From positions 138,562-202,561 of the forward strand of contig JAEYHZ010000031.1 of the NCBI GenBank assembly GCA_023409265.1: 64,000 nt of DNA, read 5' to 3'. Made by a program: the position numbers and the translations under genes. Positions 32,737 through 40,595 of the stretch are shown here, one piece after another (within the stretch, counting starts at the first letter, position 1; the number at the start of each line of letters is the position of its first letter). Origin of the DNA: Bacillota bacterium (lineage in GTDB: Bacteria > Bacillota > Clostridia > Acetivibrionales > DSM-1351). The notes beneath the pieces are model-generated. The model saw only the letters and a list, made by a program, of their open reading frames with translations, ran no database searches and was not told the DNA's origin.

Positions 32737-33201
32737 ATGAGTCATACTCTTACAGAAGAGAATATTCAAAAATTGAGAGAAGAATTAGAGTATCGAATGA
32801 CAGTAAAGAGAGCTGAAATAGCAAAAGACAAACTTGAAGCTGCGGCACATGGTGACAGATCCGAAAATGCTGAATACAAGGAAGCCTGTGAACGATATAC
32901 CGAAAATGATAATCGAATTCAGCAATTGTTAACTATAATTTCTACTGCAACAATAATAGATGCCAAAACGATTGACAAATCTGTCTTGGGAATAAACAGC
33001 AAAGCCAGAATAAAATTTATTGACGAAGGCGATGAAGATGTTATTACTCTTGTAACAACTATGGATATAGATCCTGCCAAAATGCGGATAAGTATAGAAT
33101 CTGATTTGGGAAAAGCGTTATCGGGTAAAAAGACCGGAGACATTGTTGAAGTAAATGCACCAAGCGGAAAGTATTCAGTGGAAATATTGGAGATTCTATG
33201 A
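32737..33201 (+). CDS. greA: GreA/GreB-family transcription factor
   Basis: A 154-residue protein. The N-terminal coiled coil includes LREELEYRMTVKRAEIAKD, and the tip motif AAAHGDRSENAEYKEA is close to GreA's GDxxENxEY acidic tip. A C-terminal FKBP-like domain follows (GKKTGDIVEVNAPSGKYSVEIL). It rescues backtracked RNA polymerase by stimulating transcript cleavage. In GreA the tip is usually GDLSENAEY; here D-R-S replaces D-L-S, and the Asp and Glu are kept. It stands alone rather than beside lysS, so it may be a second Gre paralogue. Confidence 0.85.
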   Translation: MSHTLTEENIQKLREELEYRMTVKRAEIAKDKLEAAAHGDRSENAEYKEACERYTENDNRIQQLLTIISTATIIDAKTIDKSVLGINSKARIKFIDEGDEDVITLVTTMDIDPAKMRISIESDLGKALSGKKTGDIVEVNAPSGKYSVEILEIL

Positions 33202-33408
33202 GTGATATCTCCTAAAAATATTTGGTTAAATGAATGTCATTGCTACACCTCATTTTTTAACACATAATATTCACATACATTTCAATTATAAAGTACATTT
33301 AAGAAAATATATGTTTAAATCACAAAAATTAAAATATTTTGGCAATAATAAGCTTTGAATTGCATATATAGAATGAGCTTTAAACAATTATGAAAAACAG
33401 GTGATATA

Positions 33409-34626
33409 ATGAGTGAAAGATTTGTTATTGTAGGAAGTGGCATCGCTGCGGTCAGTGCTGTTAAAGCAATAAGGGAAGTTAATGCTGATACTGAAATTCA
33501 CATGTTTGGAGATGAAAAATTTTATCCGTATAATCGTATCAAGCTTTCAAAAAGTTTATTTGAACAACTAAGGGAGGAAGAAATTCTTCTTCAAAAAAAG
33601 GAATGGTTCGAAACCAATAAGGTCAGGTTATATTTAGGCACAAAGGTGATGAATATTGATATTCAGAATCAGGAATTAGTTTTATCCAACGGTTTCAGAG
33701 AAAAATACGGTAAACTGCTCCTGGCAAATGGTGCCAGCAACTCCATACCTCCAATAAAAGGAATAGATGGTCCATGTGTTTATACATTAAGAGGGTTGGA
33801 AGATGCATGGAATATTAGCGAAAATGTTCAGAACAAAAATGTAGTAATTAATATCGGTGCAGGAAGTCAGGGACTTGAAACAGCTTGGATATTACACCGG
33901 AATGGGAAGAAGGTCATAATAGTTCAGAGAAACCGGCGCCTCATGCCAAGAGAACTTGATGAAACAGGCTCCCGTATTCTACTGGATTATGTTGAGAATC
34001 AAAATATACAAGTTTTGCTAAATACACAATTTGACAGTATAACTTCTAATGGAAGGGTAGAATGTAGGACTAAAGCAGGTGAAAATATCATTTGCGACAT
34101 GGTTATTTATTCTGCAGGTATAAGTCCAAATATTCAGCTGCTAAATGGTACTCAGGTAAAAGTACACCATGGGATAGTGGTCGATGGTAATATGAGGACT
34201 AATACAGCAAACATATATGCCGCCGGTGATGTGGCCGAGTTTGAAGGTAGAGTAACCGGATTGTGGAATATAGCCATAGCACAGGGGAGAACTGCCGGAT
34301 ACAATATGGCAGGAAAAGAGGCAGTCTATGAACACATCGTTCCCGTAACTACCTTGAATGCTTTTGGAACTTCATTATTTTCAATGGGAGATGTTGAAGA
34401 AAAAGAGCATACTTATATTATGACTTCTGAAGATGACAAAAATAGGACGTATAAGAAAATATTTATTGATAATCATAAAATCGTTGGTGCAATTGTAATT
34501 GGTGATACCAAAAAATCTCCGATTATAAAAGCGGCTATAGAACATGAAATGTCTTTAGAAAATGTTAACCTGGATAAAATATCAGTAGATGAGCTCATGG
34601 AAAAATTGAGAAAAAAGGAGATATAG
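33409..34626 (+). CDS. FAD/NAD(P)H oxidoreductase, rubredoxin-reductase-like
   Basis: A 405-residue pyridine-nucleotide disulfide-reductase-fold flavoprotein. The first Rossmann motif is VIVGSGIAAVSAVKA; FYPYNRIKLSK follows, as in NADH:rubredoxin reductases and the large nitrite-reductase subunit. The second motif VINIGAGSQGLETAW is at about 148, and NIYAAGDVAEF is near 270. There is no redox-active CxxC. It probably passes electrons from NADH to rubredoxin or a similar carrier in oxygen or peroxide defence. The next gene, with cysteine motifs, starts one base after its stop and is a candidate partner. Confidence 0.82.
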   Translation: MSERFVIVGSGIAAVSAVKAIREVNADTEIHMFGDEKFYPYNRIKLSKSLFEQLREEEILLQKKEWFETNKVRLYLGTKVMNIDIQNQELVLSNGFREKYGKLLLANGASNSIPPIKGIDGPCVYTLRGLEDAWNISENVQNKNVVINIGAGSQGLETAWILHRNGKKVIIVQRNRRLMPRELDETGSRILLDYVENQNIQVLLNTQFDSITSNGRVECRTKAGENIICDMVIYSAGISPNIQLLNGTQVKVHHGIVVDGNMRTNTANIYAAGDVAEFEGRVTGLWNIAIAQGRTAGYNMAGKEAVYEHIVPVTTLNAFGTSLFSMGDVEEKEHTYIMTSEDDKNRTYKKIFIDNHKIVGAIVIGDTKKSPIIKAAIEHEMSLENVNLDKISVDELMEKLRKKEI

Positions 34627-34627
34627 T

Positions 34628-34849
34628 ATGATCGATATTAAATTTTGTGAAAACAACTTTTCACATGGAACTGATGAAGTTATGAGTAAATTGAAAGATG
34701 AATTTGAGGAAGCAAATGTATCTGCCGAACCCTGCCTGGGTTACTGCGGAGACTGCGCTGTAGGACCCTTTGCCCTTGTGAATGATGAATTGATACAAGC
34801 TGATACTGCCGATGAATTATATGAGGCCATAAAAGACGCCATAGAATAA
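34628..34849 (+). CDS. DUF1450 (YuzB-like) cysteine protein
   Basis: A 73-residue protein. Its cysteines are C7 (KFCENN) and C-x3-C-x2-C in PCLGYCGDCAVGPFAL, near residues 37-43, the typical DUF1450 pattern. The fold is predicted thioredoxin-like/ferredoxin-like and may hold a metal or Fe-S cluster. It starts one base after the flavoprotein stop and is surely cotranscribed, so a redox partner role is plausible but unproven. Confidence 0.85.
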   Translation: MIDIKFCENNFSHGTDEVMSKLKDEFEEANVSAEPCLGYCGDCAVGPFALVNDELIQADTADELYEAIKDAIE

Positions 34850-34902
34850 TTATCTGATATATAAACTATGAAGGATAAATTTGGAAGTTAATAAAAAATA
34901 TT

Positions 34903-34948
34903 AAAAGGCTAAGGTAAGCTAATGTTTAGTTCTTCTTAGGCTTTTTTT
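34903..34948 (+). terminator. Terminator after the DUF1450 gene
   Basis: AAAAGGCTAAG (34903-34913) pairs with CTTAGGCTTTT (34935-34945), ending in a T run. Confidence 0.8.
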
Positions 34949-35022
34949 ATTTGTGGAAAATTACATAAGCCTTAAAGTTTAGGTGAAACTAAATAAAAGG
35001 AATTAATTATCGGAGGTTTATT

Positions 35023-35229
35023 ATGATAAGAGATGGGCTGACATTTCACGAAAGTATGGAGATACATGAACTATTGAACTTTAAAACCATCTGCATGGCA
35101 ACATCAAAACTTGCTCAGGGAGTGGTATTTGACCAGGAGCTGAAGGCATTATTGGATAAGGACGTTCAGCAGTCCATGGAAGACGTAAGGATTTTAGAAA
35201 GCTTATTAAGTAAAAGTAAGCTTCAATAA
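35023..35229 (+). CDS. Small spore-coat-associated helical protein
   Basis: A 68-residue protein predicted as two helices. FHESMEIHELLNFKTICMATSKLAQ is close to FELHELITLKNISATKSFAM in the gene at 36929, so the two are paralogues. This half-sized unit resembles the first helix pair of the CotF / ferritin-like coat fold. The next gene encodes the matching second half. It follows CGGAGG. I infer a structural coat or spore role from its neighbours. Confidence 0.7.
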   Translation: MIRDGLTFHESMEIHELLNFKTICMATSKLAQGVVFDQELKALLDKDVQQSMEDVRILESLLSKSKLQ

Positions 35230-35244
35230 GGAGGTACAAATAAA

Positions 35245-35649
35245 GTGACTATAGAAGCAAAGCCAATTAACGAAATAAAAAAGCCAATGAACAAGGATTA
35301 TCTCGAAGTAGATAATATGGAGGGTATGCCGGGCCTTGTGGATTCTACCATTGCGATGAATTATTTGATTAGTGTAAAAAGCGGAGTAAGGAATTGCGCT
35401 ATTGCTCTTACAGAAATAGCAAATCTGGAATCAAGGGCGGAGGTAAGCAATATGCTGAATAAAGCAGTAGACCTGCATGCAGAGATAACTGAATTGATGA
35501 TTAAGAAAGGTTGGTTCCATCCCTTCCATTGGGATAAACAGTTTGATCTTGATAAAGTATCCGCAGATACAGCGCTGCAGATAGCAAGTCTCAATCTCTT
35601 TCCCGGTGATACCGGCAGACTTGGAACCTTTGCAACTCCCAATTATTGA
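35245..35649 (+). CDS. CotF-like spore coat protein
   Basis: A 134-residue protein with the CotF core: LVDSTIAMNYLISVKSGVRNCAIALTEIANLESRAEVSNMLNKAVDLHAEITELMIKKGWF. A variable N-terminal extension of about 30 residues precedes it. The GTG start lies 10 bases after AAGGAGG. It is paired with the 68-residue gene 15 bases upstream, and the arrangement repeats at 36929-37487. Confidence 0.85.
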   Translation: MTIEAKPINEIKKPMNKDYLEVDNMEGMPGLVDSTIAMNYLISVKSGVRNCAIALTEIANLESRAEVSNMLNKAVDLHAEITELMIKKGWFHPFHWDKQFDLDKVSADTALQIASLNLFPGDTGRLGTFATPNY

Positions 35650-35696
35650 TTCTTTTACTATTTGTGTCGCTGTATGACAGCGGAATGGAGGTTATA

Positions 35697-36842
35697 ATGA
35701 AAGCTGTAACATTTCAAGGTGTAAAAAACGTTGAGGTAAAAGAGGTCGAGGACCCCAAAATTCACAAACCCGACGATATAATTGTAAAAATTACCACCAC
35801 GGCCATTTGCGGATCGGATCTTCATCTGATTCATGATATGATTCCCAATCTGCCCAAAAATTATATTATTGGCCATGAACCTATGGGGGTAATTGAAGAG
35901 ATAGGGCCTGAAGTTAAAAAATTAAAAAAAGGTGATAGAGTTATTATTCCTTTTAATGTAAGCTGCGGAGAGTGCTTTTATTGCAAACACGGGTTAACCA
36001 GTCAATGTGATAATTCAAATCCGCATGGTGAATCAGGAGGATTTTTCGGTTATTCTGAAACAACCGGGGGATATCCCGGAGGACAGGCAGAGTACATGCG
36101 GGTGCCATACGGAAATTTTACACCGTTTAAAATTCCTGAGAATAGTGAAGTAGCCGATGAAAAGCTGGCATTGCTTGCTGATGTGGTTCCAACAGCTTTC
36201 TGGAGTGTTGAAAATGCAGGAGTTAAAAAAGGTGACACTGTTATTGTTTTAGGCTGTGGACCAGTCGGACTGCTGGCTCAGAAATTCTGTTGGATGATGG
36301 GAGCAAAAAGAGTTATTGCTGTAGATTACATTGAATACCGGCTTGAGCATGCAAAAAAATATAATAATGTGGAGATTGTAAACTTTGAACATCATGATAA
36401 CACTGGTGAATATCTCAAAGAGATAACCAAGGGCGGAGCTGATATTGTCATTGATGCGGTAGGAATGGATGGTAAAATGACCCCTATGGAATTTCTTGCA
36501 TCAGGTCTGAAGCTGCAGGGAGGAGCATTGGGCAGCTTTGTGACTGCCAGTCAGGCTGTCAGAAAGGGTGGAATGATACAGGTTACAGGCGTGTATGGTT
36601 CAAGATATAACGGCTTTCCTCTGGGAGATCTTATGAATAGAAACATAAATATCAGATTGGGGCAAGCTCCTGTAATACCATATATTCCTCAATTATATAA
36701 AATGATTGCTGACAAGAAATTTGATCCTGGTGATATTATCACTCATACACTGCCGCTGGAGCAGGCCAAGCAAGGATATGAAGTATTTGATACAAAAACG
36801 GATGGCTGCATAAAGGTGGTGCTCCAGCCGGGCCTTCACTAA
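35697..36842 (+). CDS. Zinc-dependent alcohol dehydrogenase (class III-like MDR)
   Basis: A 381-residue medium-chain dehydrogenase. The catalytic zinc ligands are C38 (AICGSDLH) and H60-E61 (GHEPMG). Structural zinc cysteines are C90, C93, C96 and C104. The NAD-binding GCGPVGLLAQ is near residue 180. The closest relatives are glutathione-independent formaldehyde dehydrogenases and threonine-type dehydrogenases; the substrate is open. ATG 35697 with GGAGG at 35687-35691 is preferred over the upstream start at 35646. It is sandwiched between two CotF-like pairs and is probably sporulation-expressed. Confidence 0.85.
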   Translation: MKAVTFQGVKNVEVKEVEDPKIHKPDDIIVKITTTAICGSDLHLIHDMIPNLPKNYIIGHEPMGVIEEIGPEVKKLKKGDRVIIPFNVSCGECFYCKHGLTSQCDNSNPHGESGGFFGYSETTGGYPGGQAEYMRVPYGNFTPFKIPENSEVADEKLALLADVVPTAFWSVENAGVKKGDTVIVLGCGPVGLLAQKFCWMMGAKRVIAVDYIEYRLEHAKKYNNVEIVNFEHHDNTGEYLKEITKGGADIVIDAVGMDGKMTPMEFLASGLKLQGGALGSFVTASQAVRKGGMIQVTGVYGSRYNGFPLGDLMNRNINIRLGQAPVIPYIPQLYKMIADKKFDPGDIITHTLPLEQAKQGYEVFDTKTDGCIKVVLQPGLH

Positions 36843-36928
36843 ATTAAGCATATATAGATAAACGAATATTTAAAAATTCATAGTACCACAATAAATTAAG
36901 CGAAAATGAAACAGAAATGGAGTTTAAA

Positions 36929-37168
36929 ATGGATACAAAAAAAACAATTGCACCACATGAAACCTTTGAGCTTCATGAACTAATAACCTTAAAAAATATT
37001 TCTGCAACAAAATCCTTTGCTATGTCAGTGTTTGTTAAAGATCATGAATTGAAAGAAATAATGCAGCAGTATTTTAGAACATCACAGGAACAAATAAAGG
37101 AACTTTGTGATTTACTGGAACAATCAGAGTTTTCAAAAAAACCAGCAGAAGCACCAGGTATGCATTAA
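36929..37168 (+). CDS. Small spore-coat-associated helical protein (paralogue)
   Basis: A 79-residue protein, paralogous to the 68-residue gene at 35023 across FELHELITLKNISATKSFAM. It has a predicted two-helix hairpin and a flexible tail EAPGMH. The ATG at 36929 is set by GGAG at 36919-36922; the ATG at 36917 overlaps that site. Confidence 0.7.
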   Translation: MDTKKTIAPHETFELHELITLKNISATKSFAMSVFVKDHELKEIMQQYFRTSQEQIKELCDLLEQSEFSKKPAEAPGMH

Positions 37169-37193
37169 TTTTAAAAAGAAAGAAGGCTGAAAA

Positions 37194-37487
37194 ATGGGAA
37201 TATTGCAAAATCTAGCAGGAATGAGAGATATGTCTGAACAGGTTATTGCAACAGATTTTTTAATATCAGCAAAGGCCGGTGTTCAGAATTATGCGGTTGC
37301 CATAACCGAAACAGTATCTCCCCATGTAAGGGAGGTTCTTCGCAGACAACTGGATACAGCAATTGGGACACATGAAAGAATTTTTCGATATATGATGAGA
37401 AATGGTTATTATAACATTAATGATCCCCGTGATCAGATAAATATTGATATGGCGGCAGCCCAAACAGTTTTAAACATTCATCAATAA
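37194..37487 (+). CDS. CotF-like spore coat protein, short form
   Basis: A 97-residue protein. VIATDFLISAKAGVQNYAVAITE...LRRQLDTAIGTHERIFRYMMRNGYY is the CotF core, here without the N-terminal extension of its paralogue at 35245. It lies 25 bases after the small helical partner gene. Confidence 0.85.
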   Translation: MGILQNLAGMRDMSEQVIATDFLISAKAGVQNYAVAITETVSPHVREVLRRQLDTAIGTHERIFRYMMRNGYYNINDPRDQINIDMAAAQTVLNIHQ

Positions 37488-37589
37488 AAATATGCAATCA
37501 TGTAATTATCTTTCAGGGTATTATTTTTGAAAACGCATATACTATTTTTGTCCGCAAGGATAAATATATTTCAGAGGGAGCGATGCTTT

Positions 37590-37793
37590 ATGGCAGATAA
37601 CAATAATAACAGAACATTGGTACCTGAAGCAGCAAGCAAGCTTGATAAACTGAAATATGAAACTGCTGCCGAACAGGGTGTTAATCTTAAGGAAGGTTAC
37701 AATGGTGACATTACTGCAAGAGAAGCCGGAAAAATCGGTGGTAACATGGTTAAGAAGATGATTGAATACGCAGAAAAGAATATGAAAAAGTAA
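37590..37793 (+). CDS. Alpha/beta-type small acid-soluble spore protein
   Basis: A 67-residue SASP. The KYETAAEQGV stretch matches the GPR protease cleavage region, and GDITAREAGKIGGNMVKKMI is the conserved DNA-binding helix. It coats spore DNA and protects it from UV. An upstream in-frame start at 37527 would add 21 unrelated residues; ATG 37590 with GAGGGAG at 37574-37580 is the real start. A terminator follows immediately. Confidence 0.95.
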   Translation: MADNNNNRTLVPEAASKLDKLKYETAAEQGVNLKEGYNGDITAREAGKIGGNMVKKMIEYAEKNMKK

Positions 37794-37817
37794 AAAAGGC
37801 CCGCAAGGGCCTTTTTT
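37793..37817 (+). terminator. Terminator after the SASP gene
   Basis: AAAAAGGCCC-GCAA-GGGCCTTTTT, a textbook hairpin with a four-base loop. Confidence 0.95.
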
Positions 37818-38095
37818 ATATTGATTAAGGCAGCAGCAGGACAAACTCAAGAATTAATAGAACTATGAGATATATTGTCAAACTGCTCCAGAACCGGTGG
37901 TAAATGGGAAGATATAGGAGAGGAGTTTAGTTTGATTTTGCCTGACATACATACCCAAGCAAAAAGGACGCATCAAGTTAAAAGTATGCCAATTAAATAA
38001 TAAGTTAAATATTTATGTTTCAAATGCAGTATACACATTTTGAAAATGCAGATAATAAATTTTGATTATAATTTAAGGGAATGTGTGGATTGTAA
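37818..38095. other. Spacer with possible gene remnant before gerB
   Basis: A TTG-started 41-codon frame at 37875-38000 reads protein-like (SNCSRTGGKWEDIGEEFSLI). The same frame is open further upstream, apart from one stop. It could be a decayed gene or a small protein. No clear ribosome site precedes it. Two ATGCAG-containing direct repeats (AAATGCAGTAT, AAATGCAGATA) lie close to gerB. Confidence 0.3.
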
Positions 38096-39229
38096 ATGGA
38101 AAAAATAAGTAAGCACCAACTGTTTTGTCTTGTGATGATGGGTCAGATAGGAAGTACCAATCTATGGGCATTGGGTATAGAGGCGAAACAGGATGCATGG
38201 ATTGTTATTCTTATTTCCTTGCTTATAGGTTTGGGGCTAGTTTGGTTATTCACACGGCTTCAGAGTAAATTACCTGCAGAGAATATTGCAGAAATAACCC
38301 AAACTGTTATAGGTAAAGTACTGGGGTGGCCTTTAGGATTTCTTTATTTTTTAATGTTTACATTTAATTGTACCCGTAATACCAGCGAATTTGCAGACTT
38401 AATAAATATGACATTTTTACAGGAAACACCCAGAACTATTATTATGATTATATTTATGGCTGCAATGACATATGTCTTATTCCTGGGAATTGAAACTTTC
38501 GCCCGTGTAACTGAAATCATACTGCCTTTGATGATTATATTAATTATATCAATTTATTTAATGGTTTTGGTATCAGGGAGAATGGATTTTAAAGAACTAA
38601 CCCCTGTTCTGGGAAATGGAATCAAACCAGTATTAGCTGCAGTTTATCCTGTCGGAATAAATTTTCCATTTGGACTGGCATTTTTATTTTTTCAATTATG
38701 GCCTTATTGCTTGGGTTTACCAGGTAAGGAAATAAGGAGAACAACCTTATTAGCTGTATTCTTGTCTGGTCTGATATTGACAATTACATTAATTATTATT
38801 ATAACTACCCTGGGAACAAACATTGCGGCCAATGCTACAATTCCATTGCTTGAAGTCATTAAACTTATTAATATCGGAGAATTCATTACAAATATCGATG
38901 CAGTAGGCGTACTCATGATATTTATTGGTGGTTTTTATCTGGGTATTCTCAATTTTTTTTCTGCTGTGCTGGTATTTGCCAAATTGTTTAAAATTAAAAA
39001 CTATAAATGGGTACTAATTCCTTTAGCAATATTTATATTATGGTATGCGGGAGTTTATGAACCCAATTACCCATTTCATGTTAAATTTCTTATTCCGCAA
39101 TACTGGCAGCAGTTTGTTCCTCTTTTTAATATAGTTATTATTTTACTCTTTGTTACCCTTTTATTAAAACAGTACTGCGGGGCATCCACGAAAGTTAAAA
39201 AGGGCAGTCATTATAAAGGGGGAAAATAA
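38096..39229 (+). CDS. GerB-type spore germination permease
   Basis: A 377-residue membrane protein with about ten helices, in the spore-germination branch of the APC superfamily (GerAB/GerKB). It begins MEKISKHQLFCLVMMGQIGS. Its C-terminal region holds EPNYPFHVKFLIPQYW and a basic cytoplasmic tail. In GerA-type receptors this B subunit binds the germinant in the spore inner membrane. It is on the plus strand while its A and C partners are on the minus strand just beyond, which is an unusual split arrangement. Confidence 0.88.
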   Translation: MEKISKHQLFCLVMMGQIGSTNLWALGIEAKQDAWIVILISLLIGLGLVWLFTRLQSKLPAENIAEITQTVIGKVLGWPLGFLYFLMFTFNCTRNTSEFADLINMTFLQETPRTIIMIIFMAAMTYVLFLGIETFARVTEIILPLMIILIISIYLMVLVSGRMDFKELTPVLGNGIKPVLAAVYPVGINFPFGLAFLFFQLWPYCLGLPGKEIRRTTLLAVFLSGLILTITLIIIITTLGTNIAANATIPLLEVIKLINIGEFITNIDAVGVLMIFIGGFYLGILNFFSAVLVFAKLFKIKNYKWVLIPLAIFILWYAGVYEPNYPFHVKFLIPQYWQQFVPLFNIVIILLFVTLLLKQYCGASTKVKKGSHYKGGK

Positions 39230-39232
39230 ATA

Positions 39233-39385
39233 ATGGATATAATTACGAAATTAATAAAGGATACAATAAAAACCGGTATAGGACAAAGCATTATTGCTTT
39301 TGGGGCCTGGTTTTATGTTCTTGTAATGCTGCTTGTTGTTATATATTATACAATTCGGTGCTTGATTAAGCTGCTATCCAAATGA
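39233..39385 (+). CDS. 50-residue membrane peptide downstream of gerB
   Basis: A 50-codon ORF starts three bases after the gerB stop with AAAGGGGG upstream. It has one clear transmembrane segment (GAWFYVLVMLLVVIYYTI) with basic residues flanking both sides. Similar single-helix D subunits occur with some GerA-type receptors, so a GerD/GerXD-like accessory is plausible; this is inference. Its stop lies 10 bases from the convergent end of gerC. Confidence 0.72.
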   Translation: MDIITKLIKDTIKTGIGQSIIAFGAWFYVLVMLLVVIYYTIRCLIKLLSK

Positions 39386-39395
39386 AATAATATAT

Positions 39396-40595
39396 CTATT
39401 CTTTCTTCTTAACTACATCAATAGATTTAATCAGCAGACCCGTCCCTTTCAAAGAGCTTTTTACATGTATTGAATAGCTGACATCGGGAAAGACGGTATC
39501 CCATTTATCCTTTATTTTCTTCCAATCTTTAGGATGTTTCCTTTGTATTGCGCTTCCGAAGCCTATTACGTCTGTACGGAAATCTCCCTGAATTTTCTTT
39601 ATCGAACTGTTTATTTTTGTAAGAAGTAATTGACTAAGCTTCTCATTAAGTTTTTCGAATTCGTCGGGATTTGAAACATCAATACCATCTTTAATCTCAG
39701 TAAGATTTCCCTCAACCTCAACATCTATTTTAAAACTGTATCTGTTATTTTTCACCGATGGAGAAAATTTACTTTTTATTTTTGTAATTTCTATAGATAA
39801 CACTTCCTGTTTGTCTTTCTGAGTTGGAAGGTTAATAAGAGCTCTTTTTTTATTACCGGTTATCATGTTTAATCCAAATGTTTCATCTTCATCTAGAAAC
39901 CCAACAAGTTTACTTTTATTAAATACAGCTGTTCCGGAAAGCATTAGTCCCTCGCTTGATTCTAAATTTTTTTCTGGAGTAATTTTATCAGTTTTAATTG
40001 TTTTGAATACACCGGCTACGGGATGAATGCCTTCTCCAGGCATTTTTTTAATAAAATCAATAACCGTTGTTGTGGTTGCATAGGAGTTAATTTTTTGTTT
40101 TTTAATAATTCCTTCCATATAGCCTGCCTGAACTTTTGCAAGCCCATGCTCTATATTGATAACCTCATAGGCTTTAGCACCACTTGTTATCATTAACCAT
40201 GTAGATTTTCTGAGTTCCTGGCTTCTTGATATAAAGTCGGTAATATCATCCAGACCTTGGCGGGCCAATTCCTCACTCACTAATATAACTGTAACGTGAG
40301 AAAATATGCTTCGTCTATCAAATTCCTTAACGGTATTTCTAATTGCTTGAAACAGAGTTTCTCCGGAAGTAATCACGGTCTCAAAGGGTGCTTCCCGCCC
40401 GCTGCTATTTTTTGAGAGTGCTTCGGGTCGTATAATTTGACTGGACAAAAGATAACCACCGGATTTCTCATCCTTATCAATTCCAATTGCTAAAACTATA
40501 CCAACTTCATTTAGTTCCTTACGGTCCCAACATCCTGTAAATGTGATAGCAGTTAATGAAGCGATCAGAATAGTTATTAGAATTTTTTTAAGCAT
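39396..40595 (-). CDS. Ger(x)C-family spore germination lipoprotein
   Basis: A 399-residue protein. Its signal sequence ends in a lipobox with C22 (ITFTGC), followed by WDRKELNEVGIVLAIGIDKDE, the hallmark start of GerC lipoproteins. The three-domain GerC core continues to GLLIKSIDVVKKKE. It anchors on the outer face of the spore inner membrane as the C subunit. It overlaps the 3' end of gerA by 8 bases and is translated after it. Confidence 0.92.
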   Translation of the reverse strand: MLKKILITILIASLTAITFTGCWDRKELNEVGIVLAIGIDKDEKSGGYLLSSQIIRPEALSKNSSGREAPFETVITSGETLFQAIRNTVKEFDRRSIFSHVTVILVSEELARQGLDDITDFISRSQELRKSTWLMITSGAKAYEVINIEHGLAKVQAGYMEGIIKKQKINSYATTTTVIDFIKKMPGEGIHPVAGVFKTIKTDKITPEKNLESSEGLMLSGTAVFNKSKLVGFLDEDETFGLNMITGNKKRALINLPTQKDKQEVLSIEITKIKSKFSPSVKNNRYSFKIDVEVEGNLTEIKDGIDVSNPDEFEKLNEKLSQLLLTKINSSIKKIQGDFRTDVIGFGSAIQRKHPKDWKKIKDKWDTVFPDVSYSIHVKSSLKGTGLLIKSIDVVKKKE

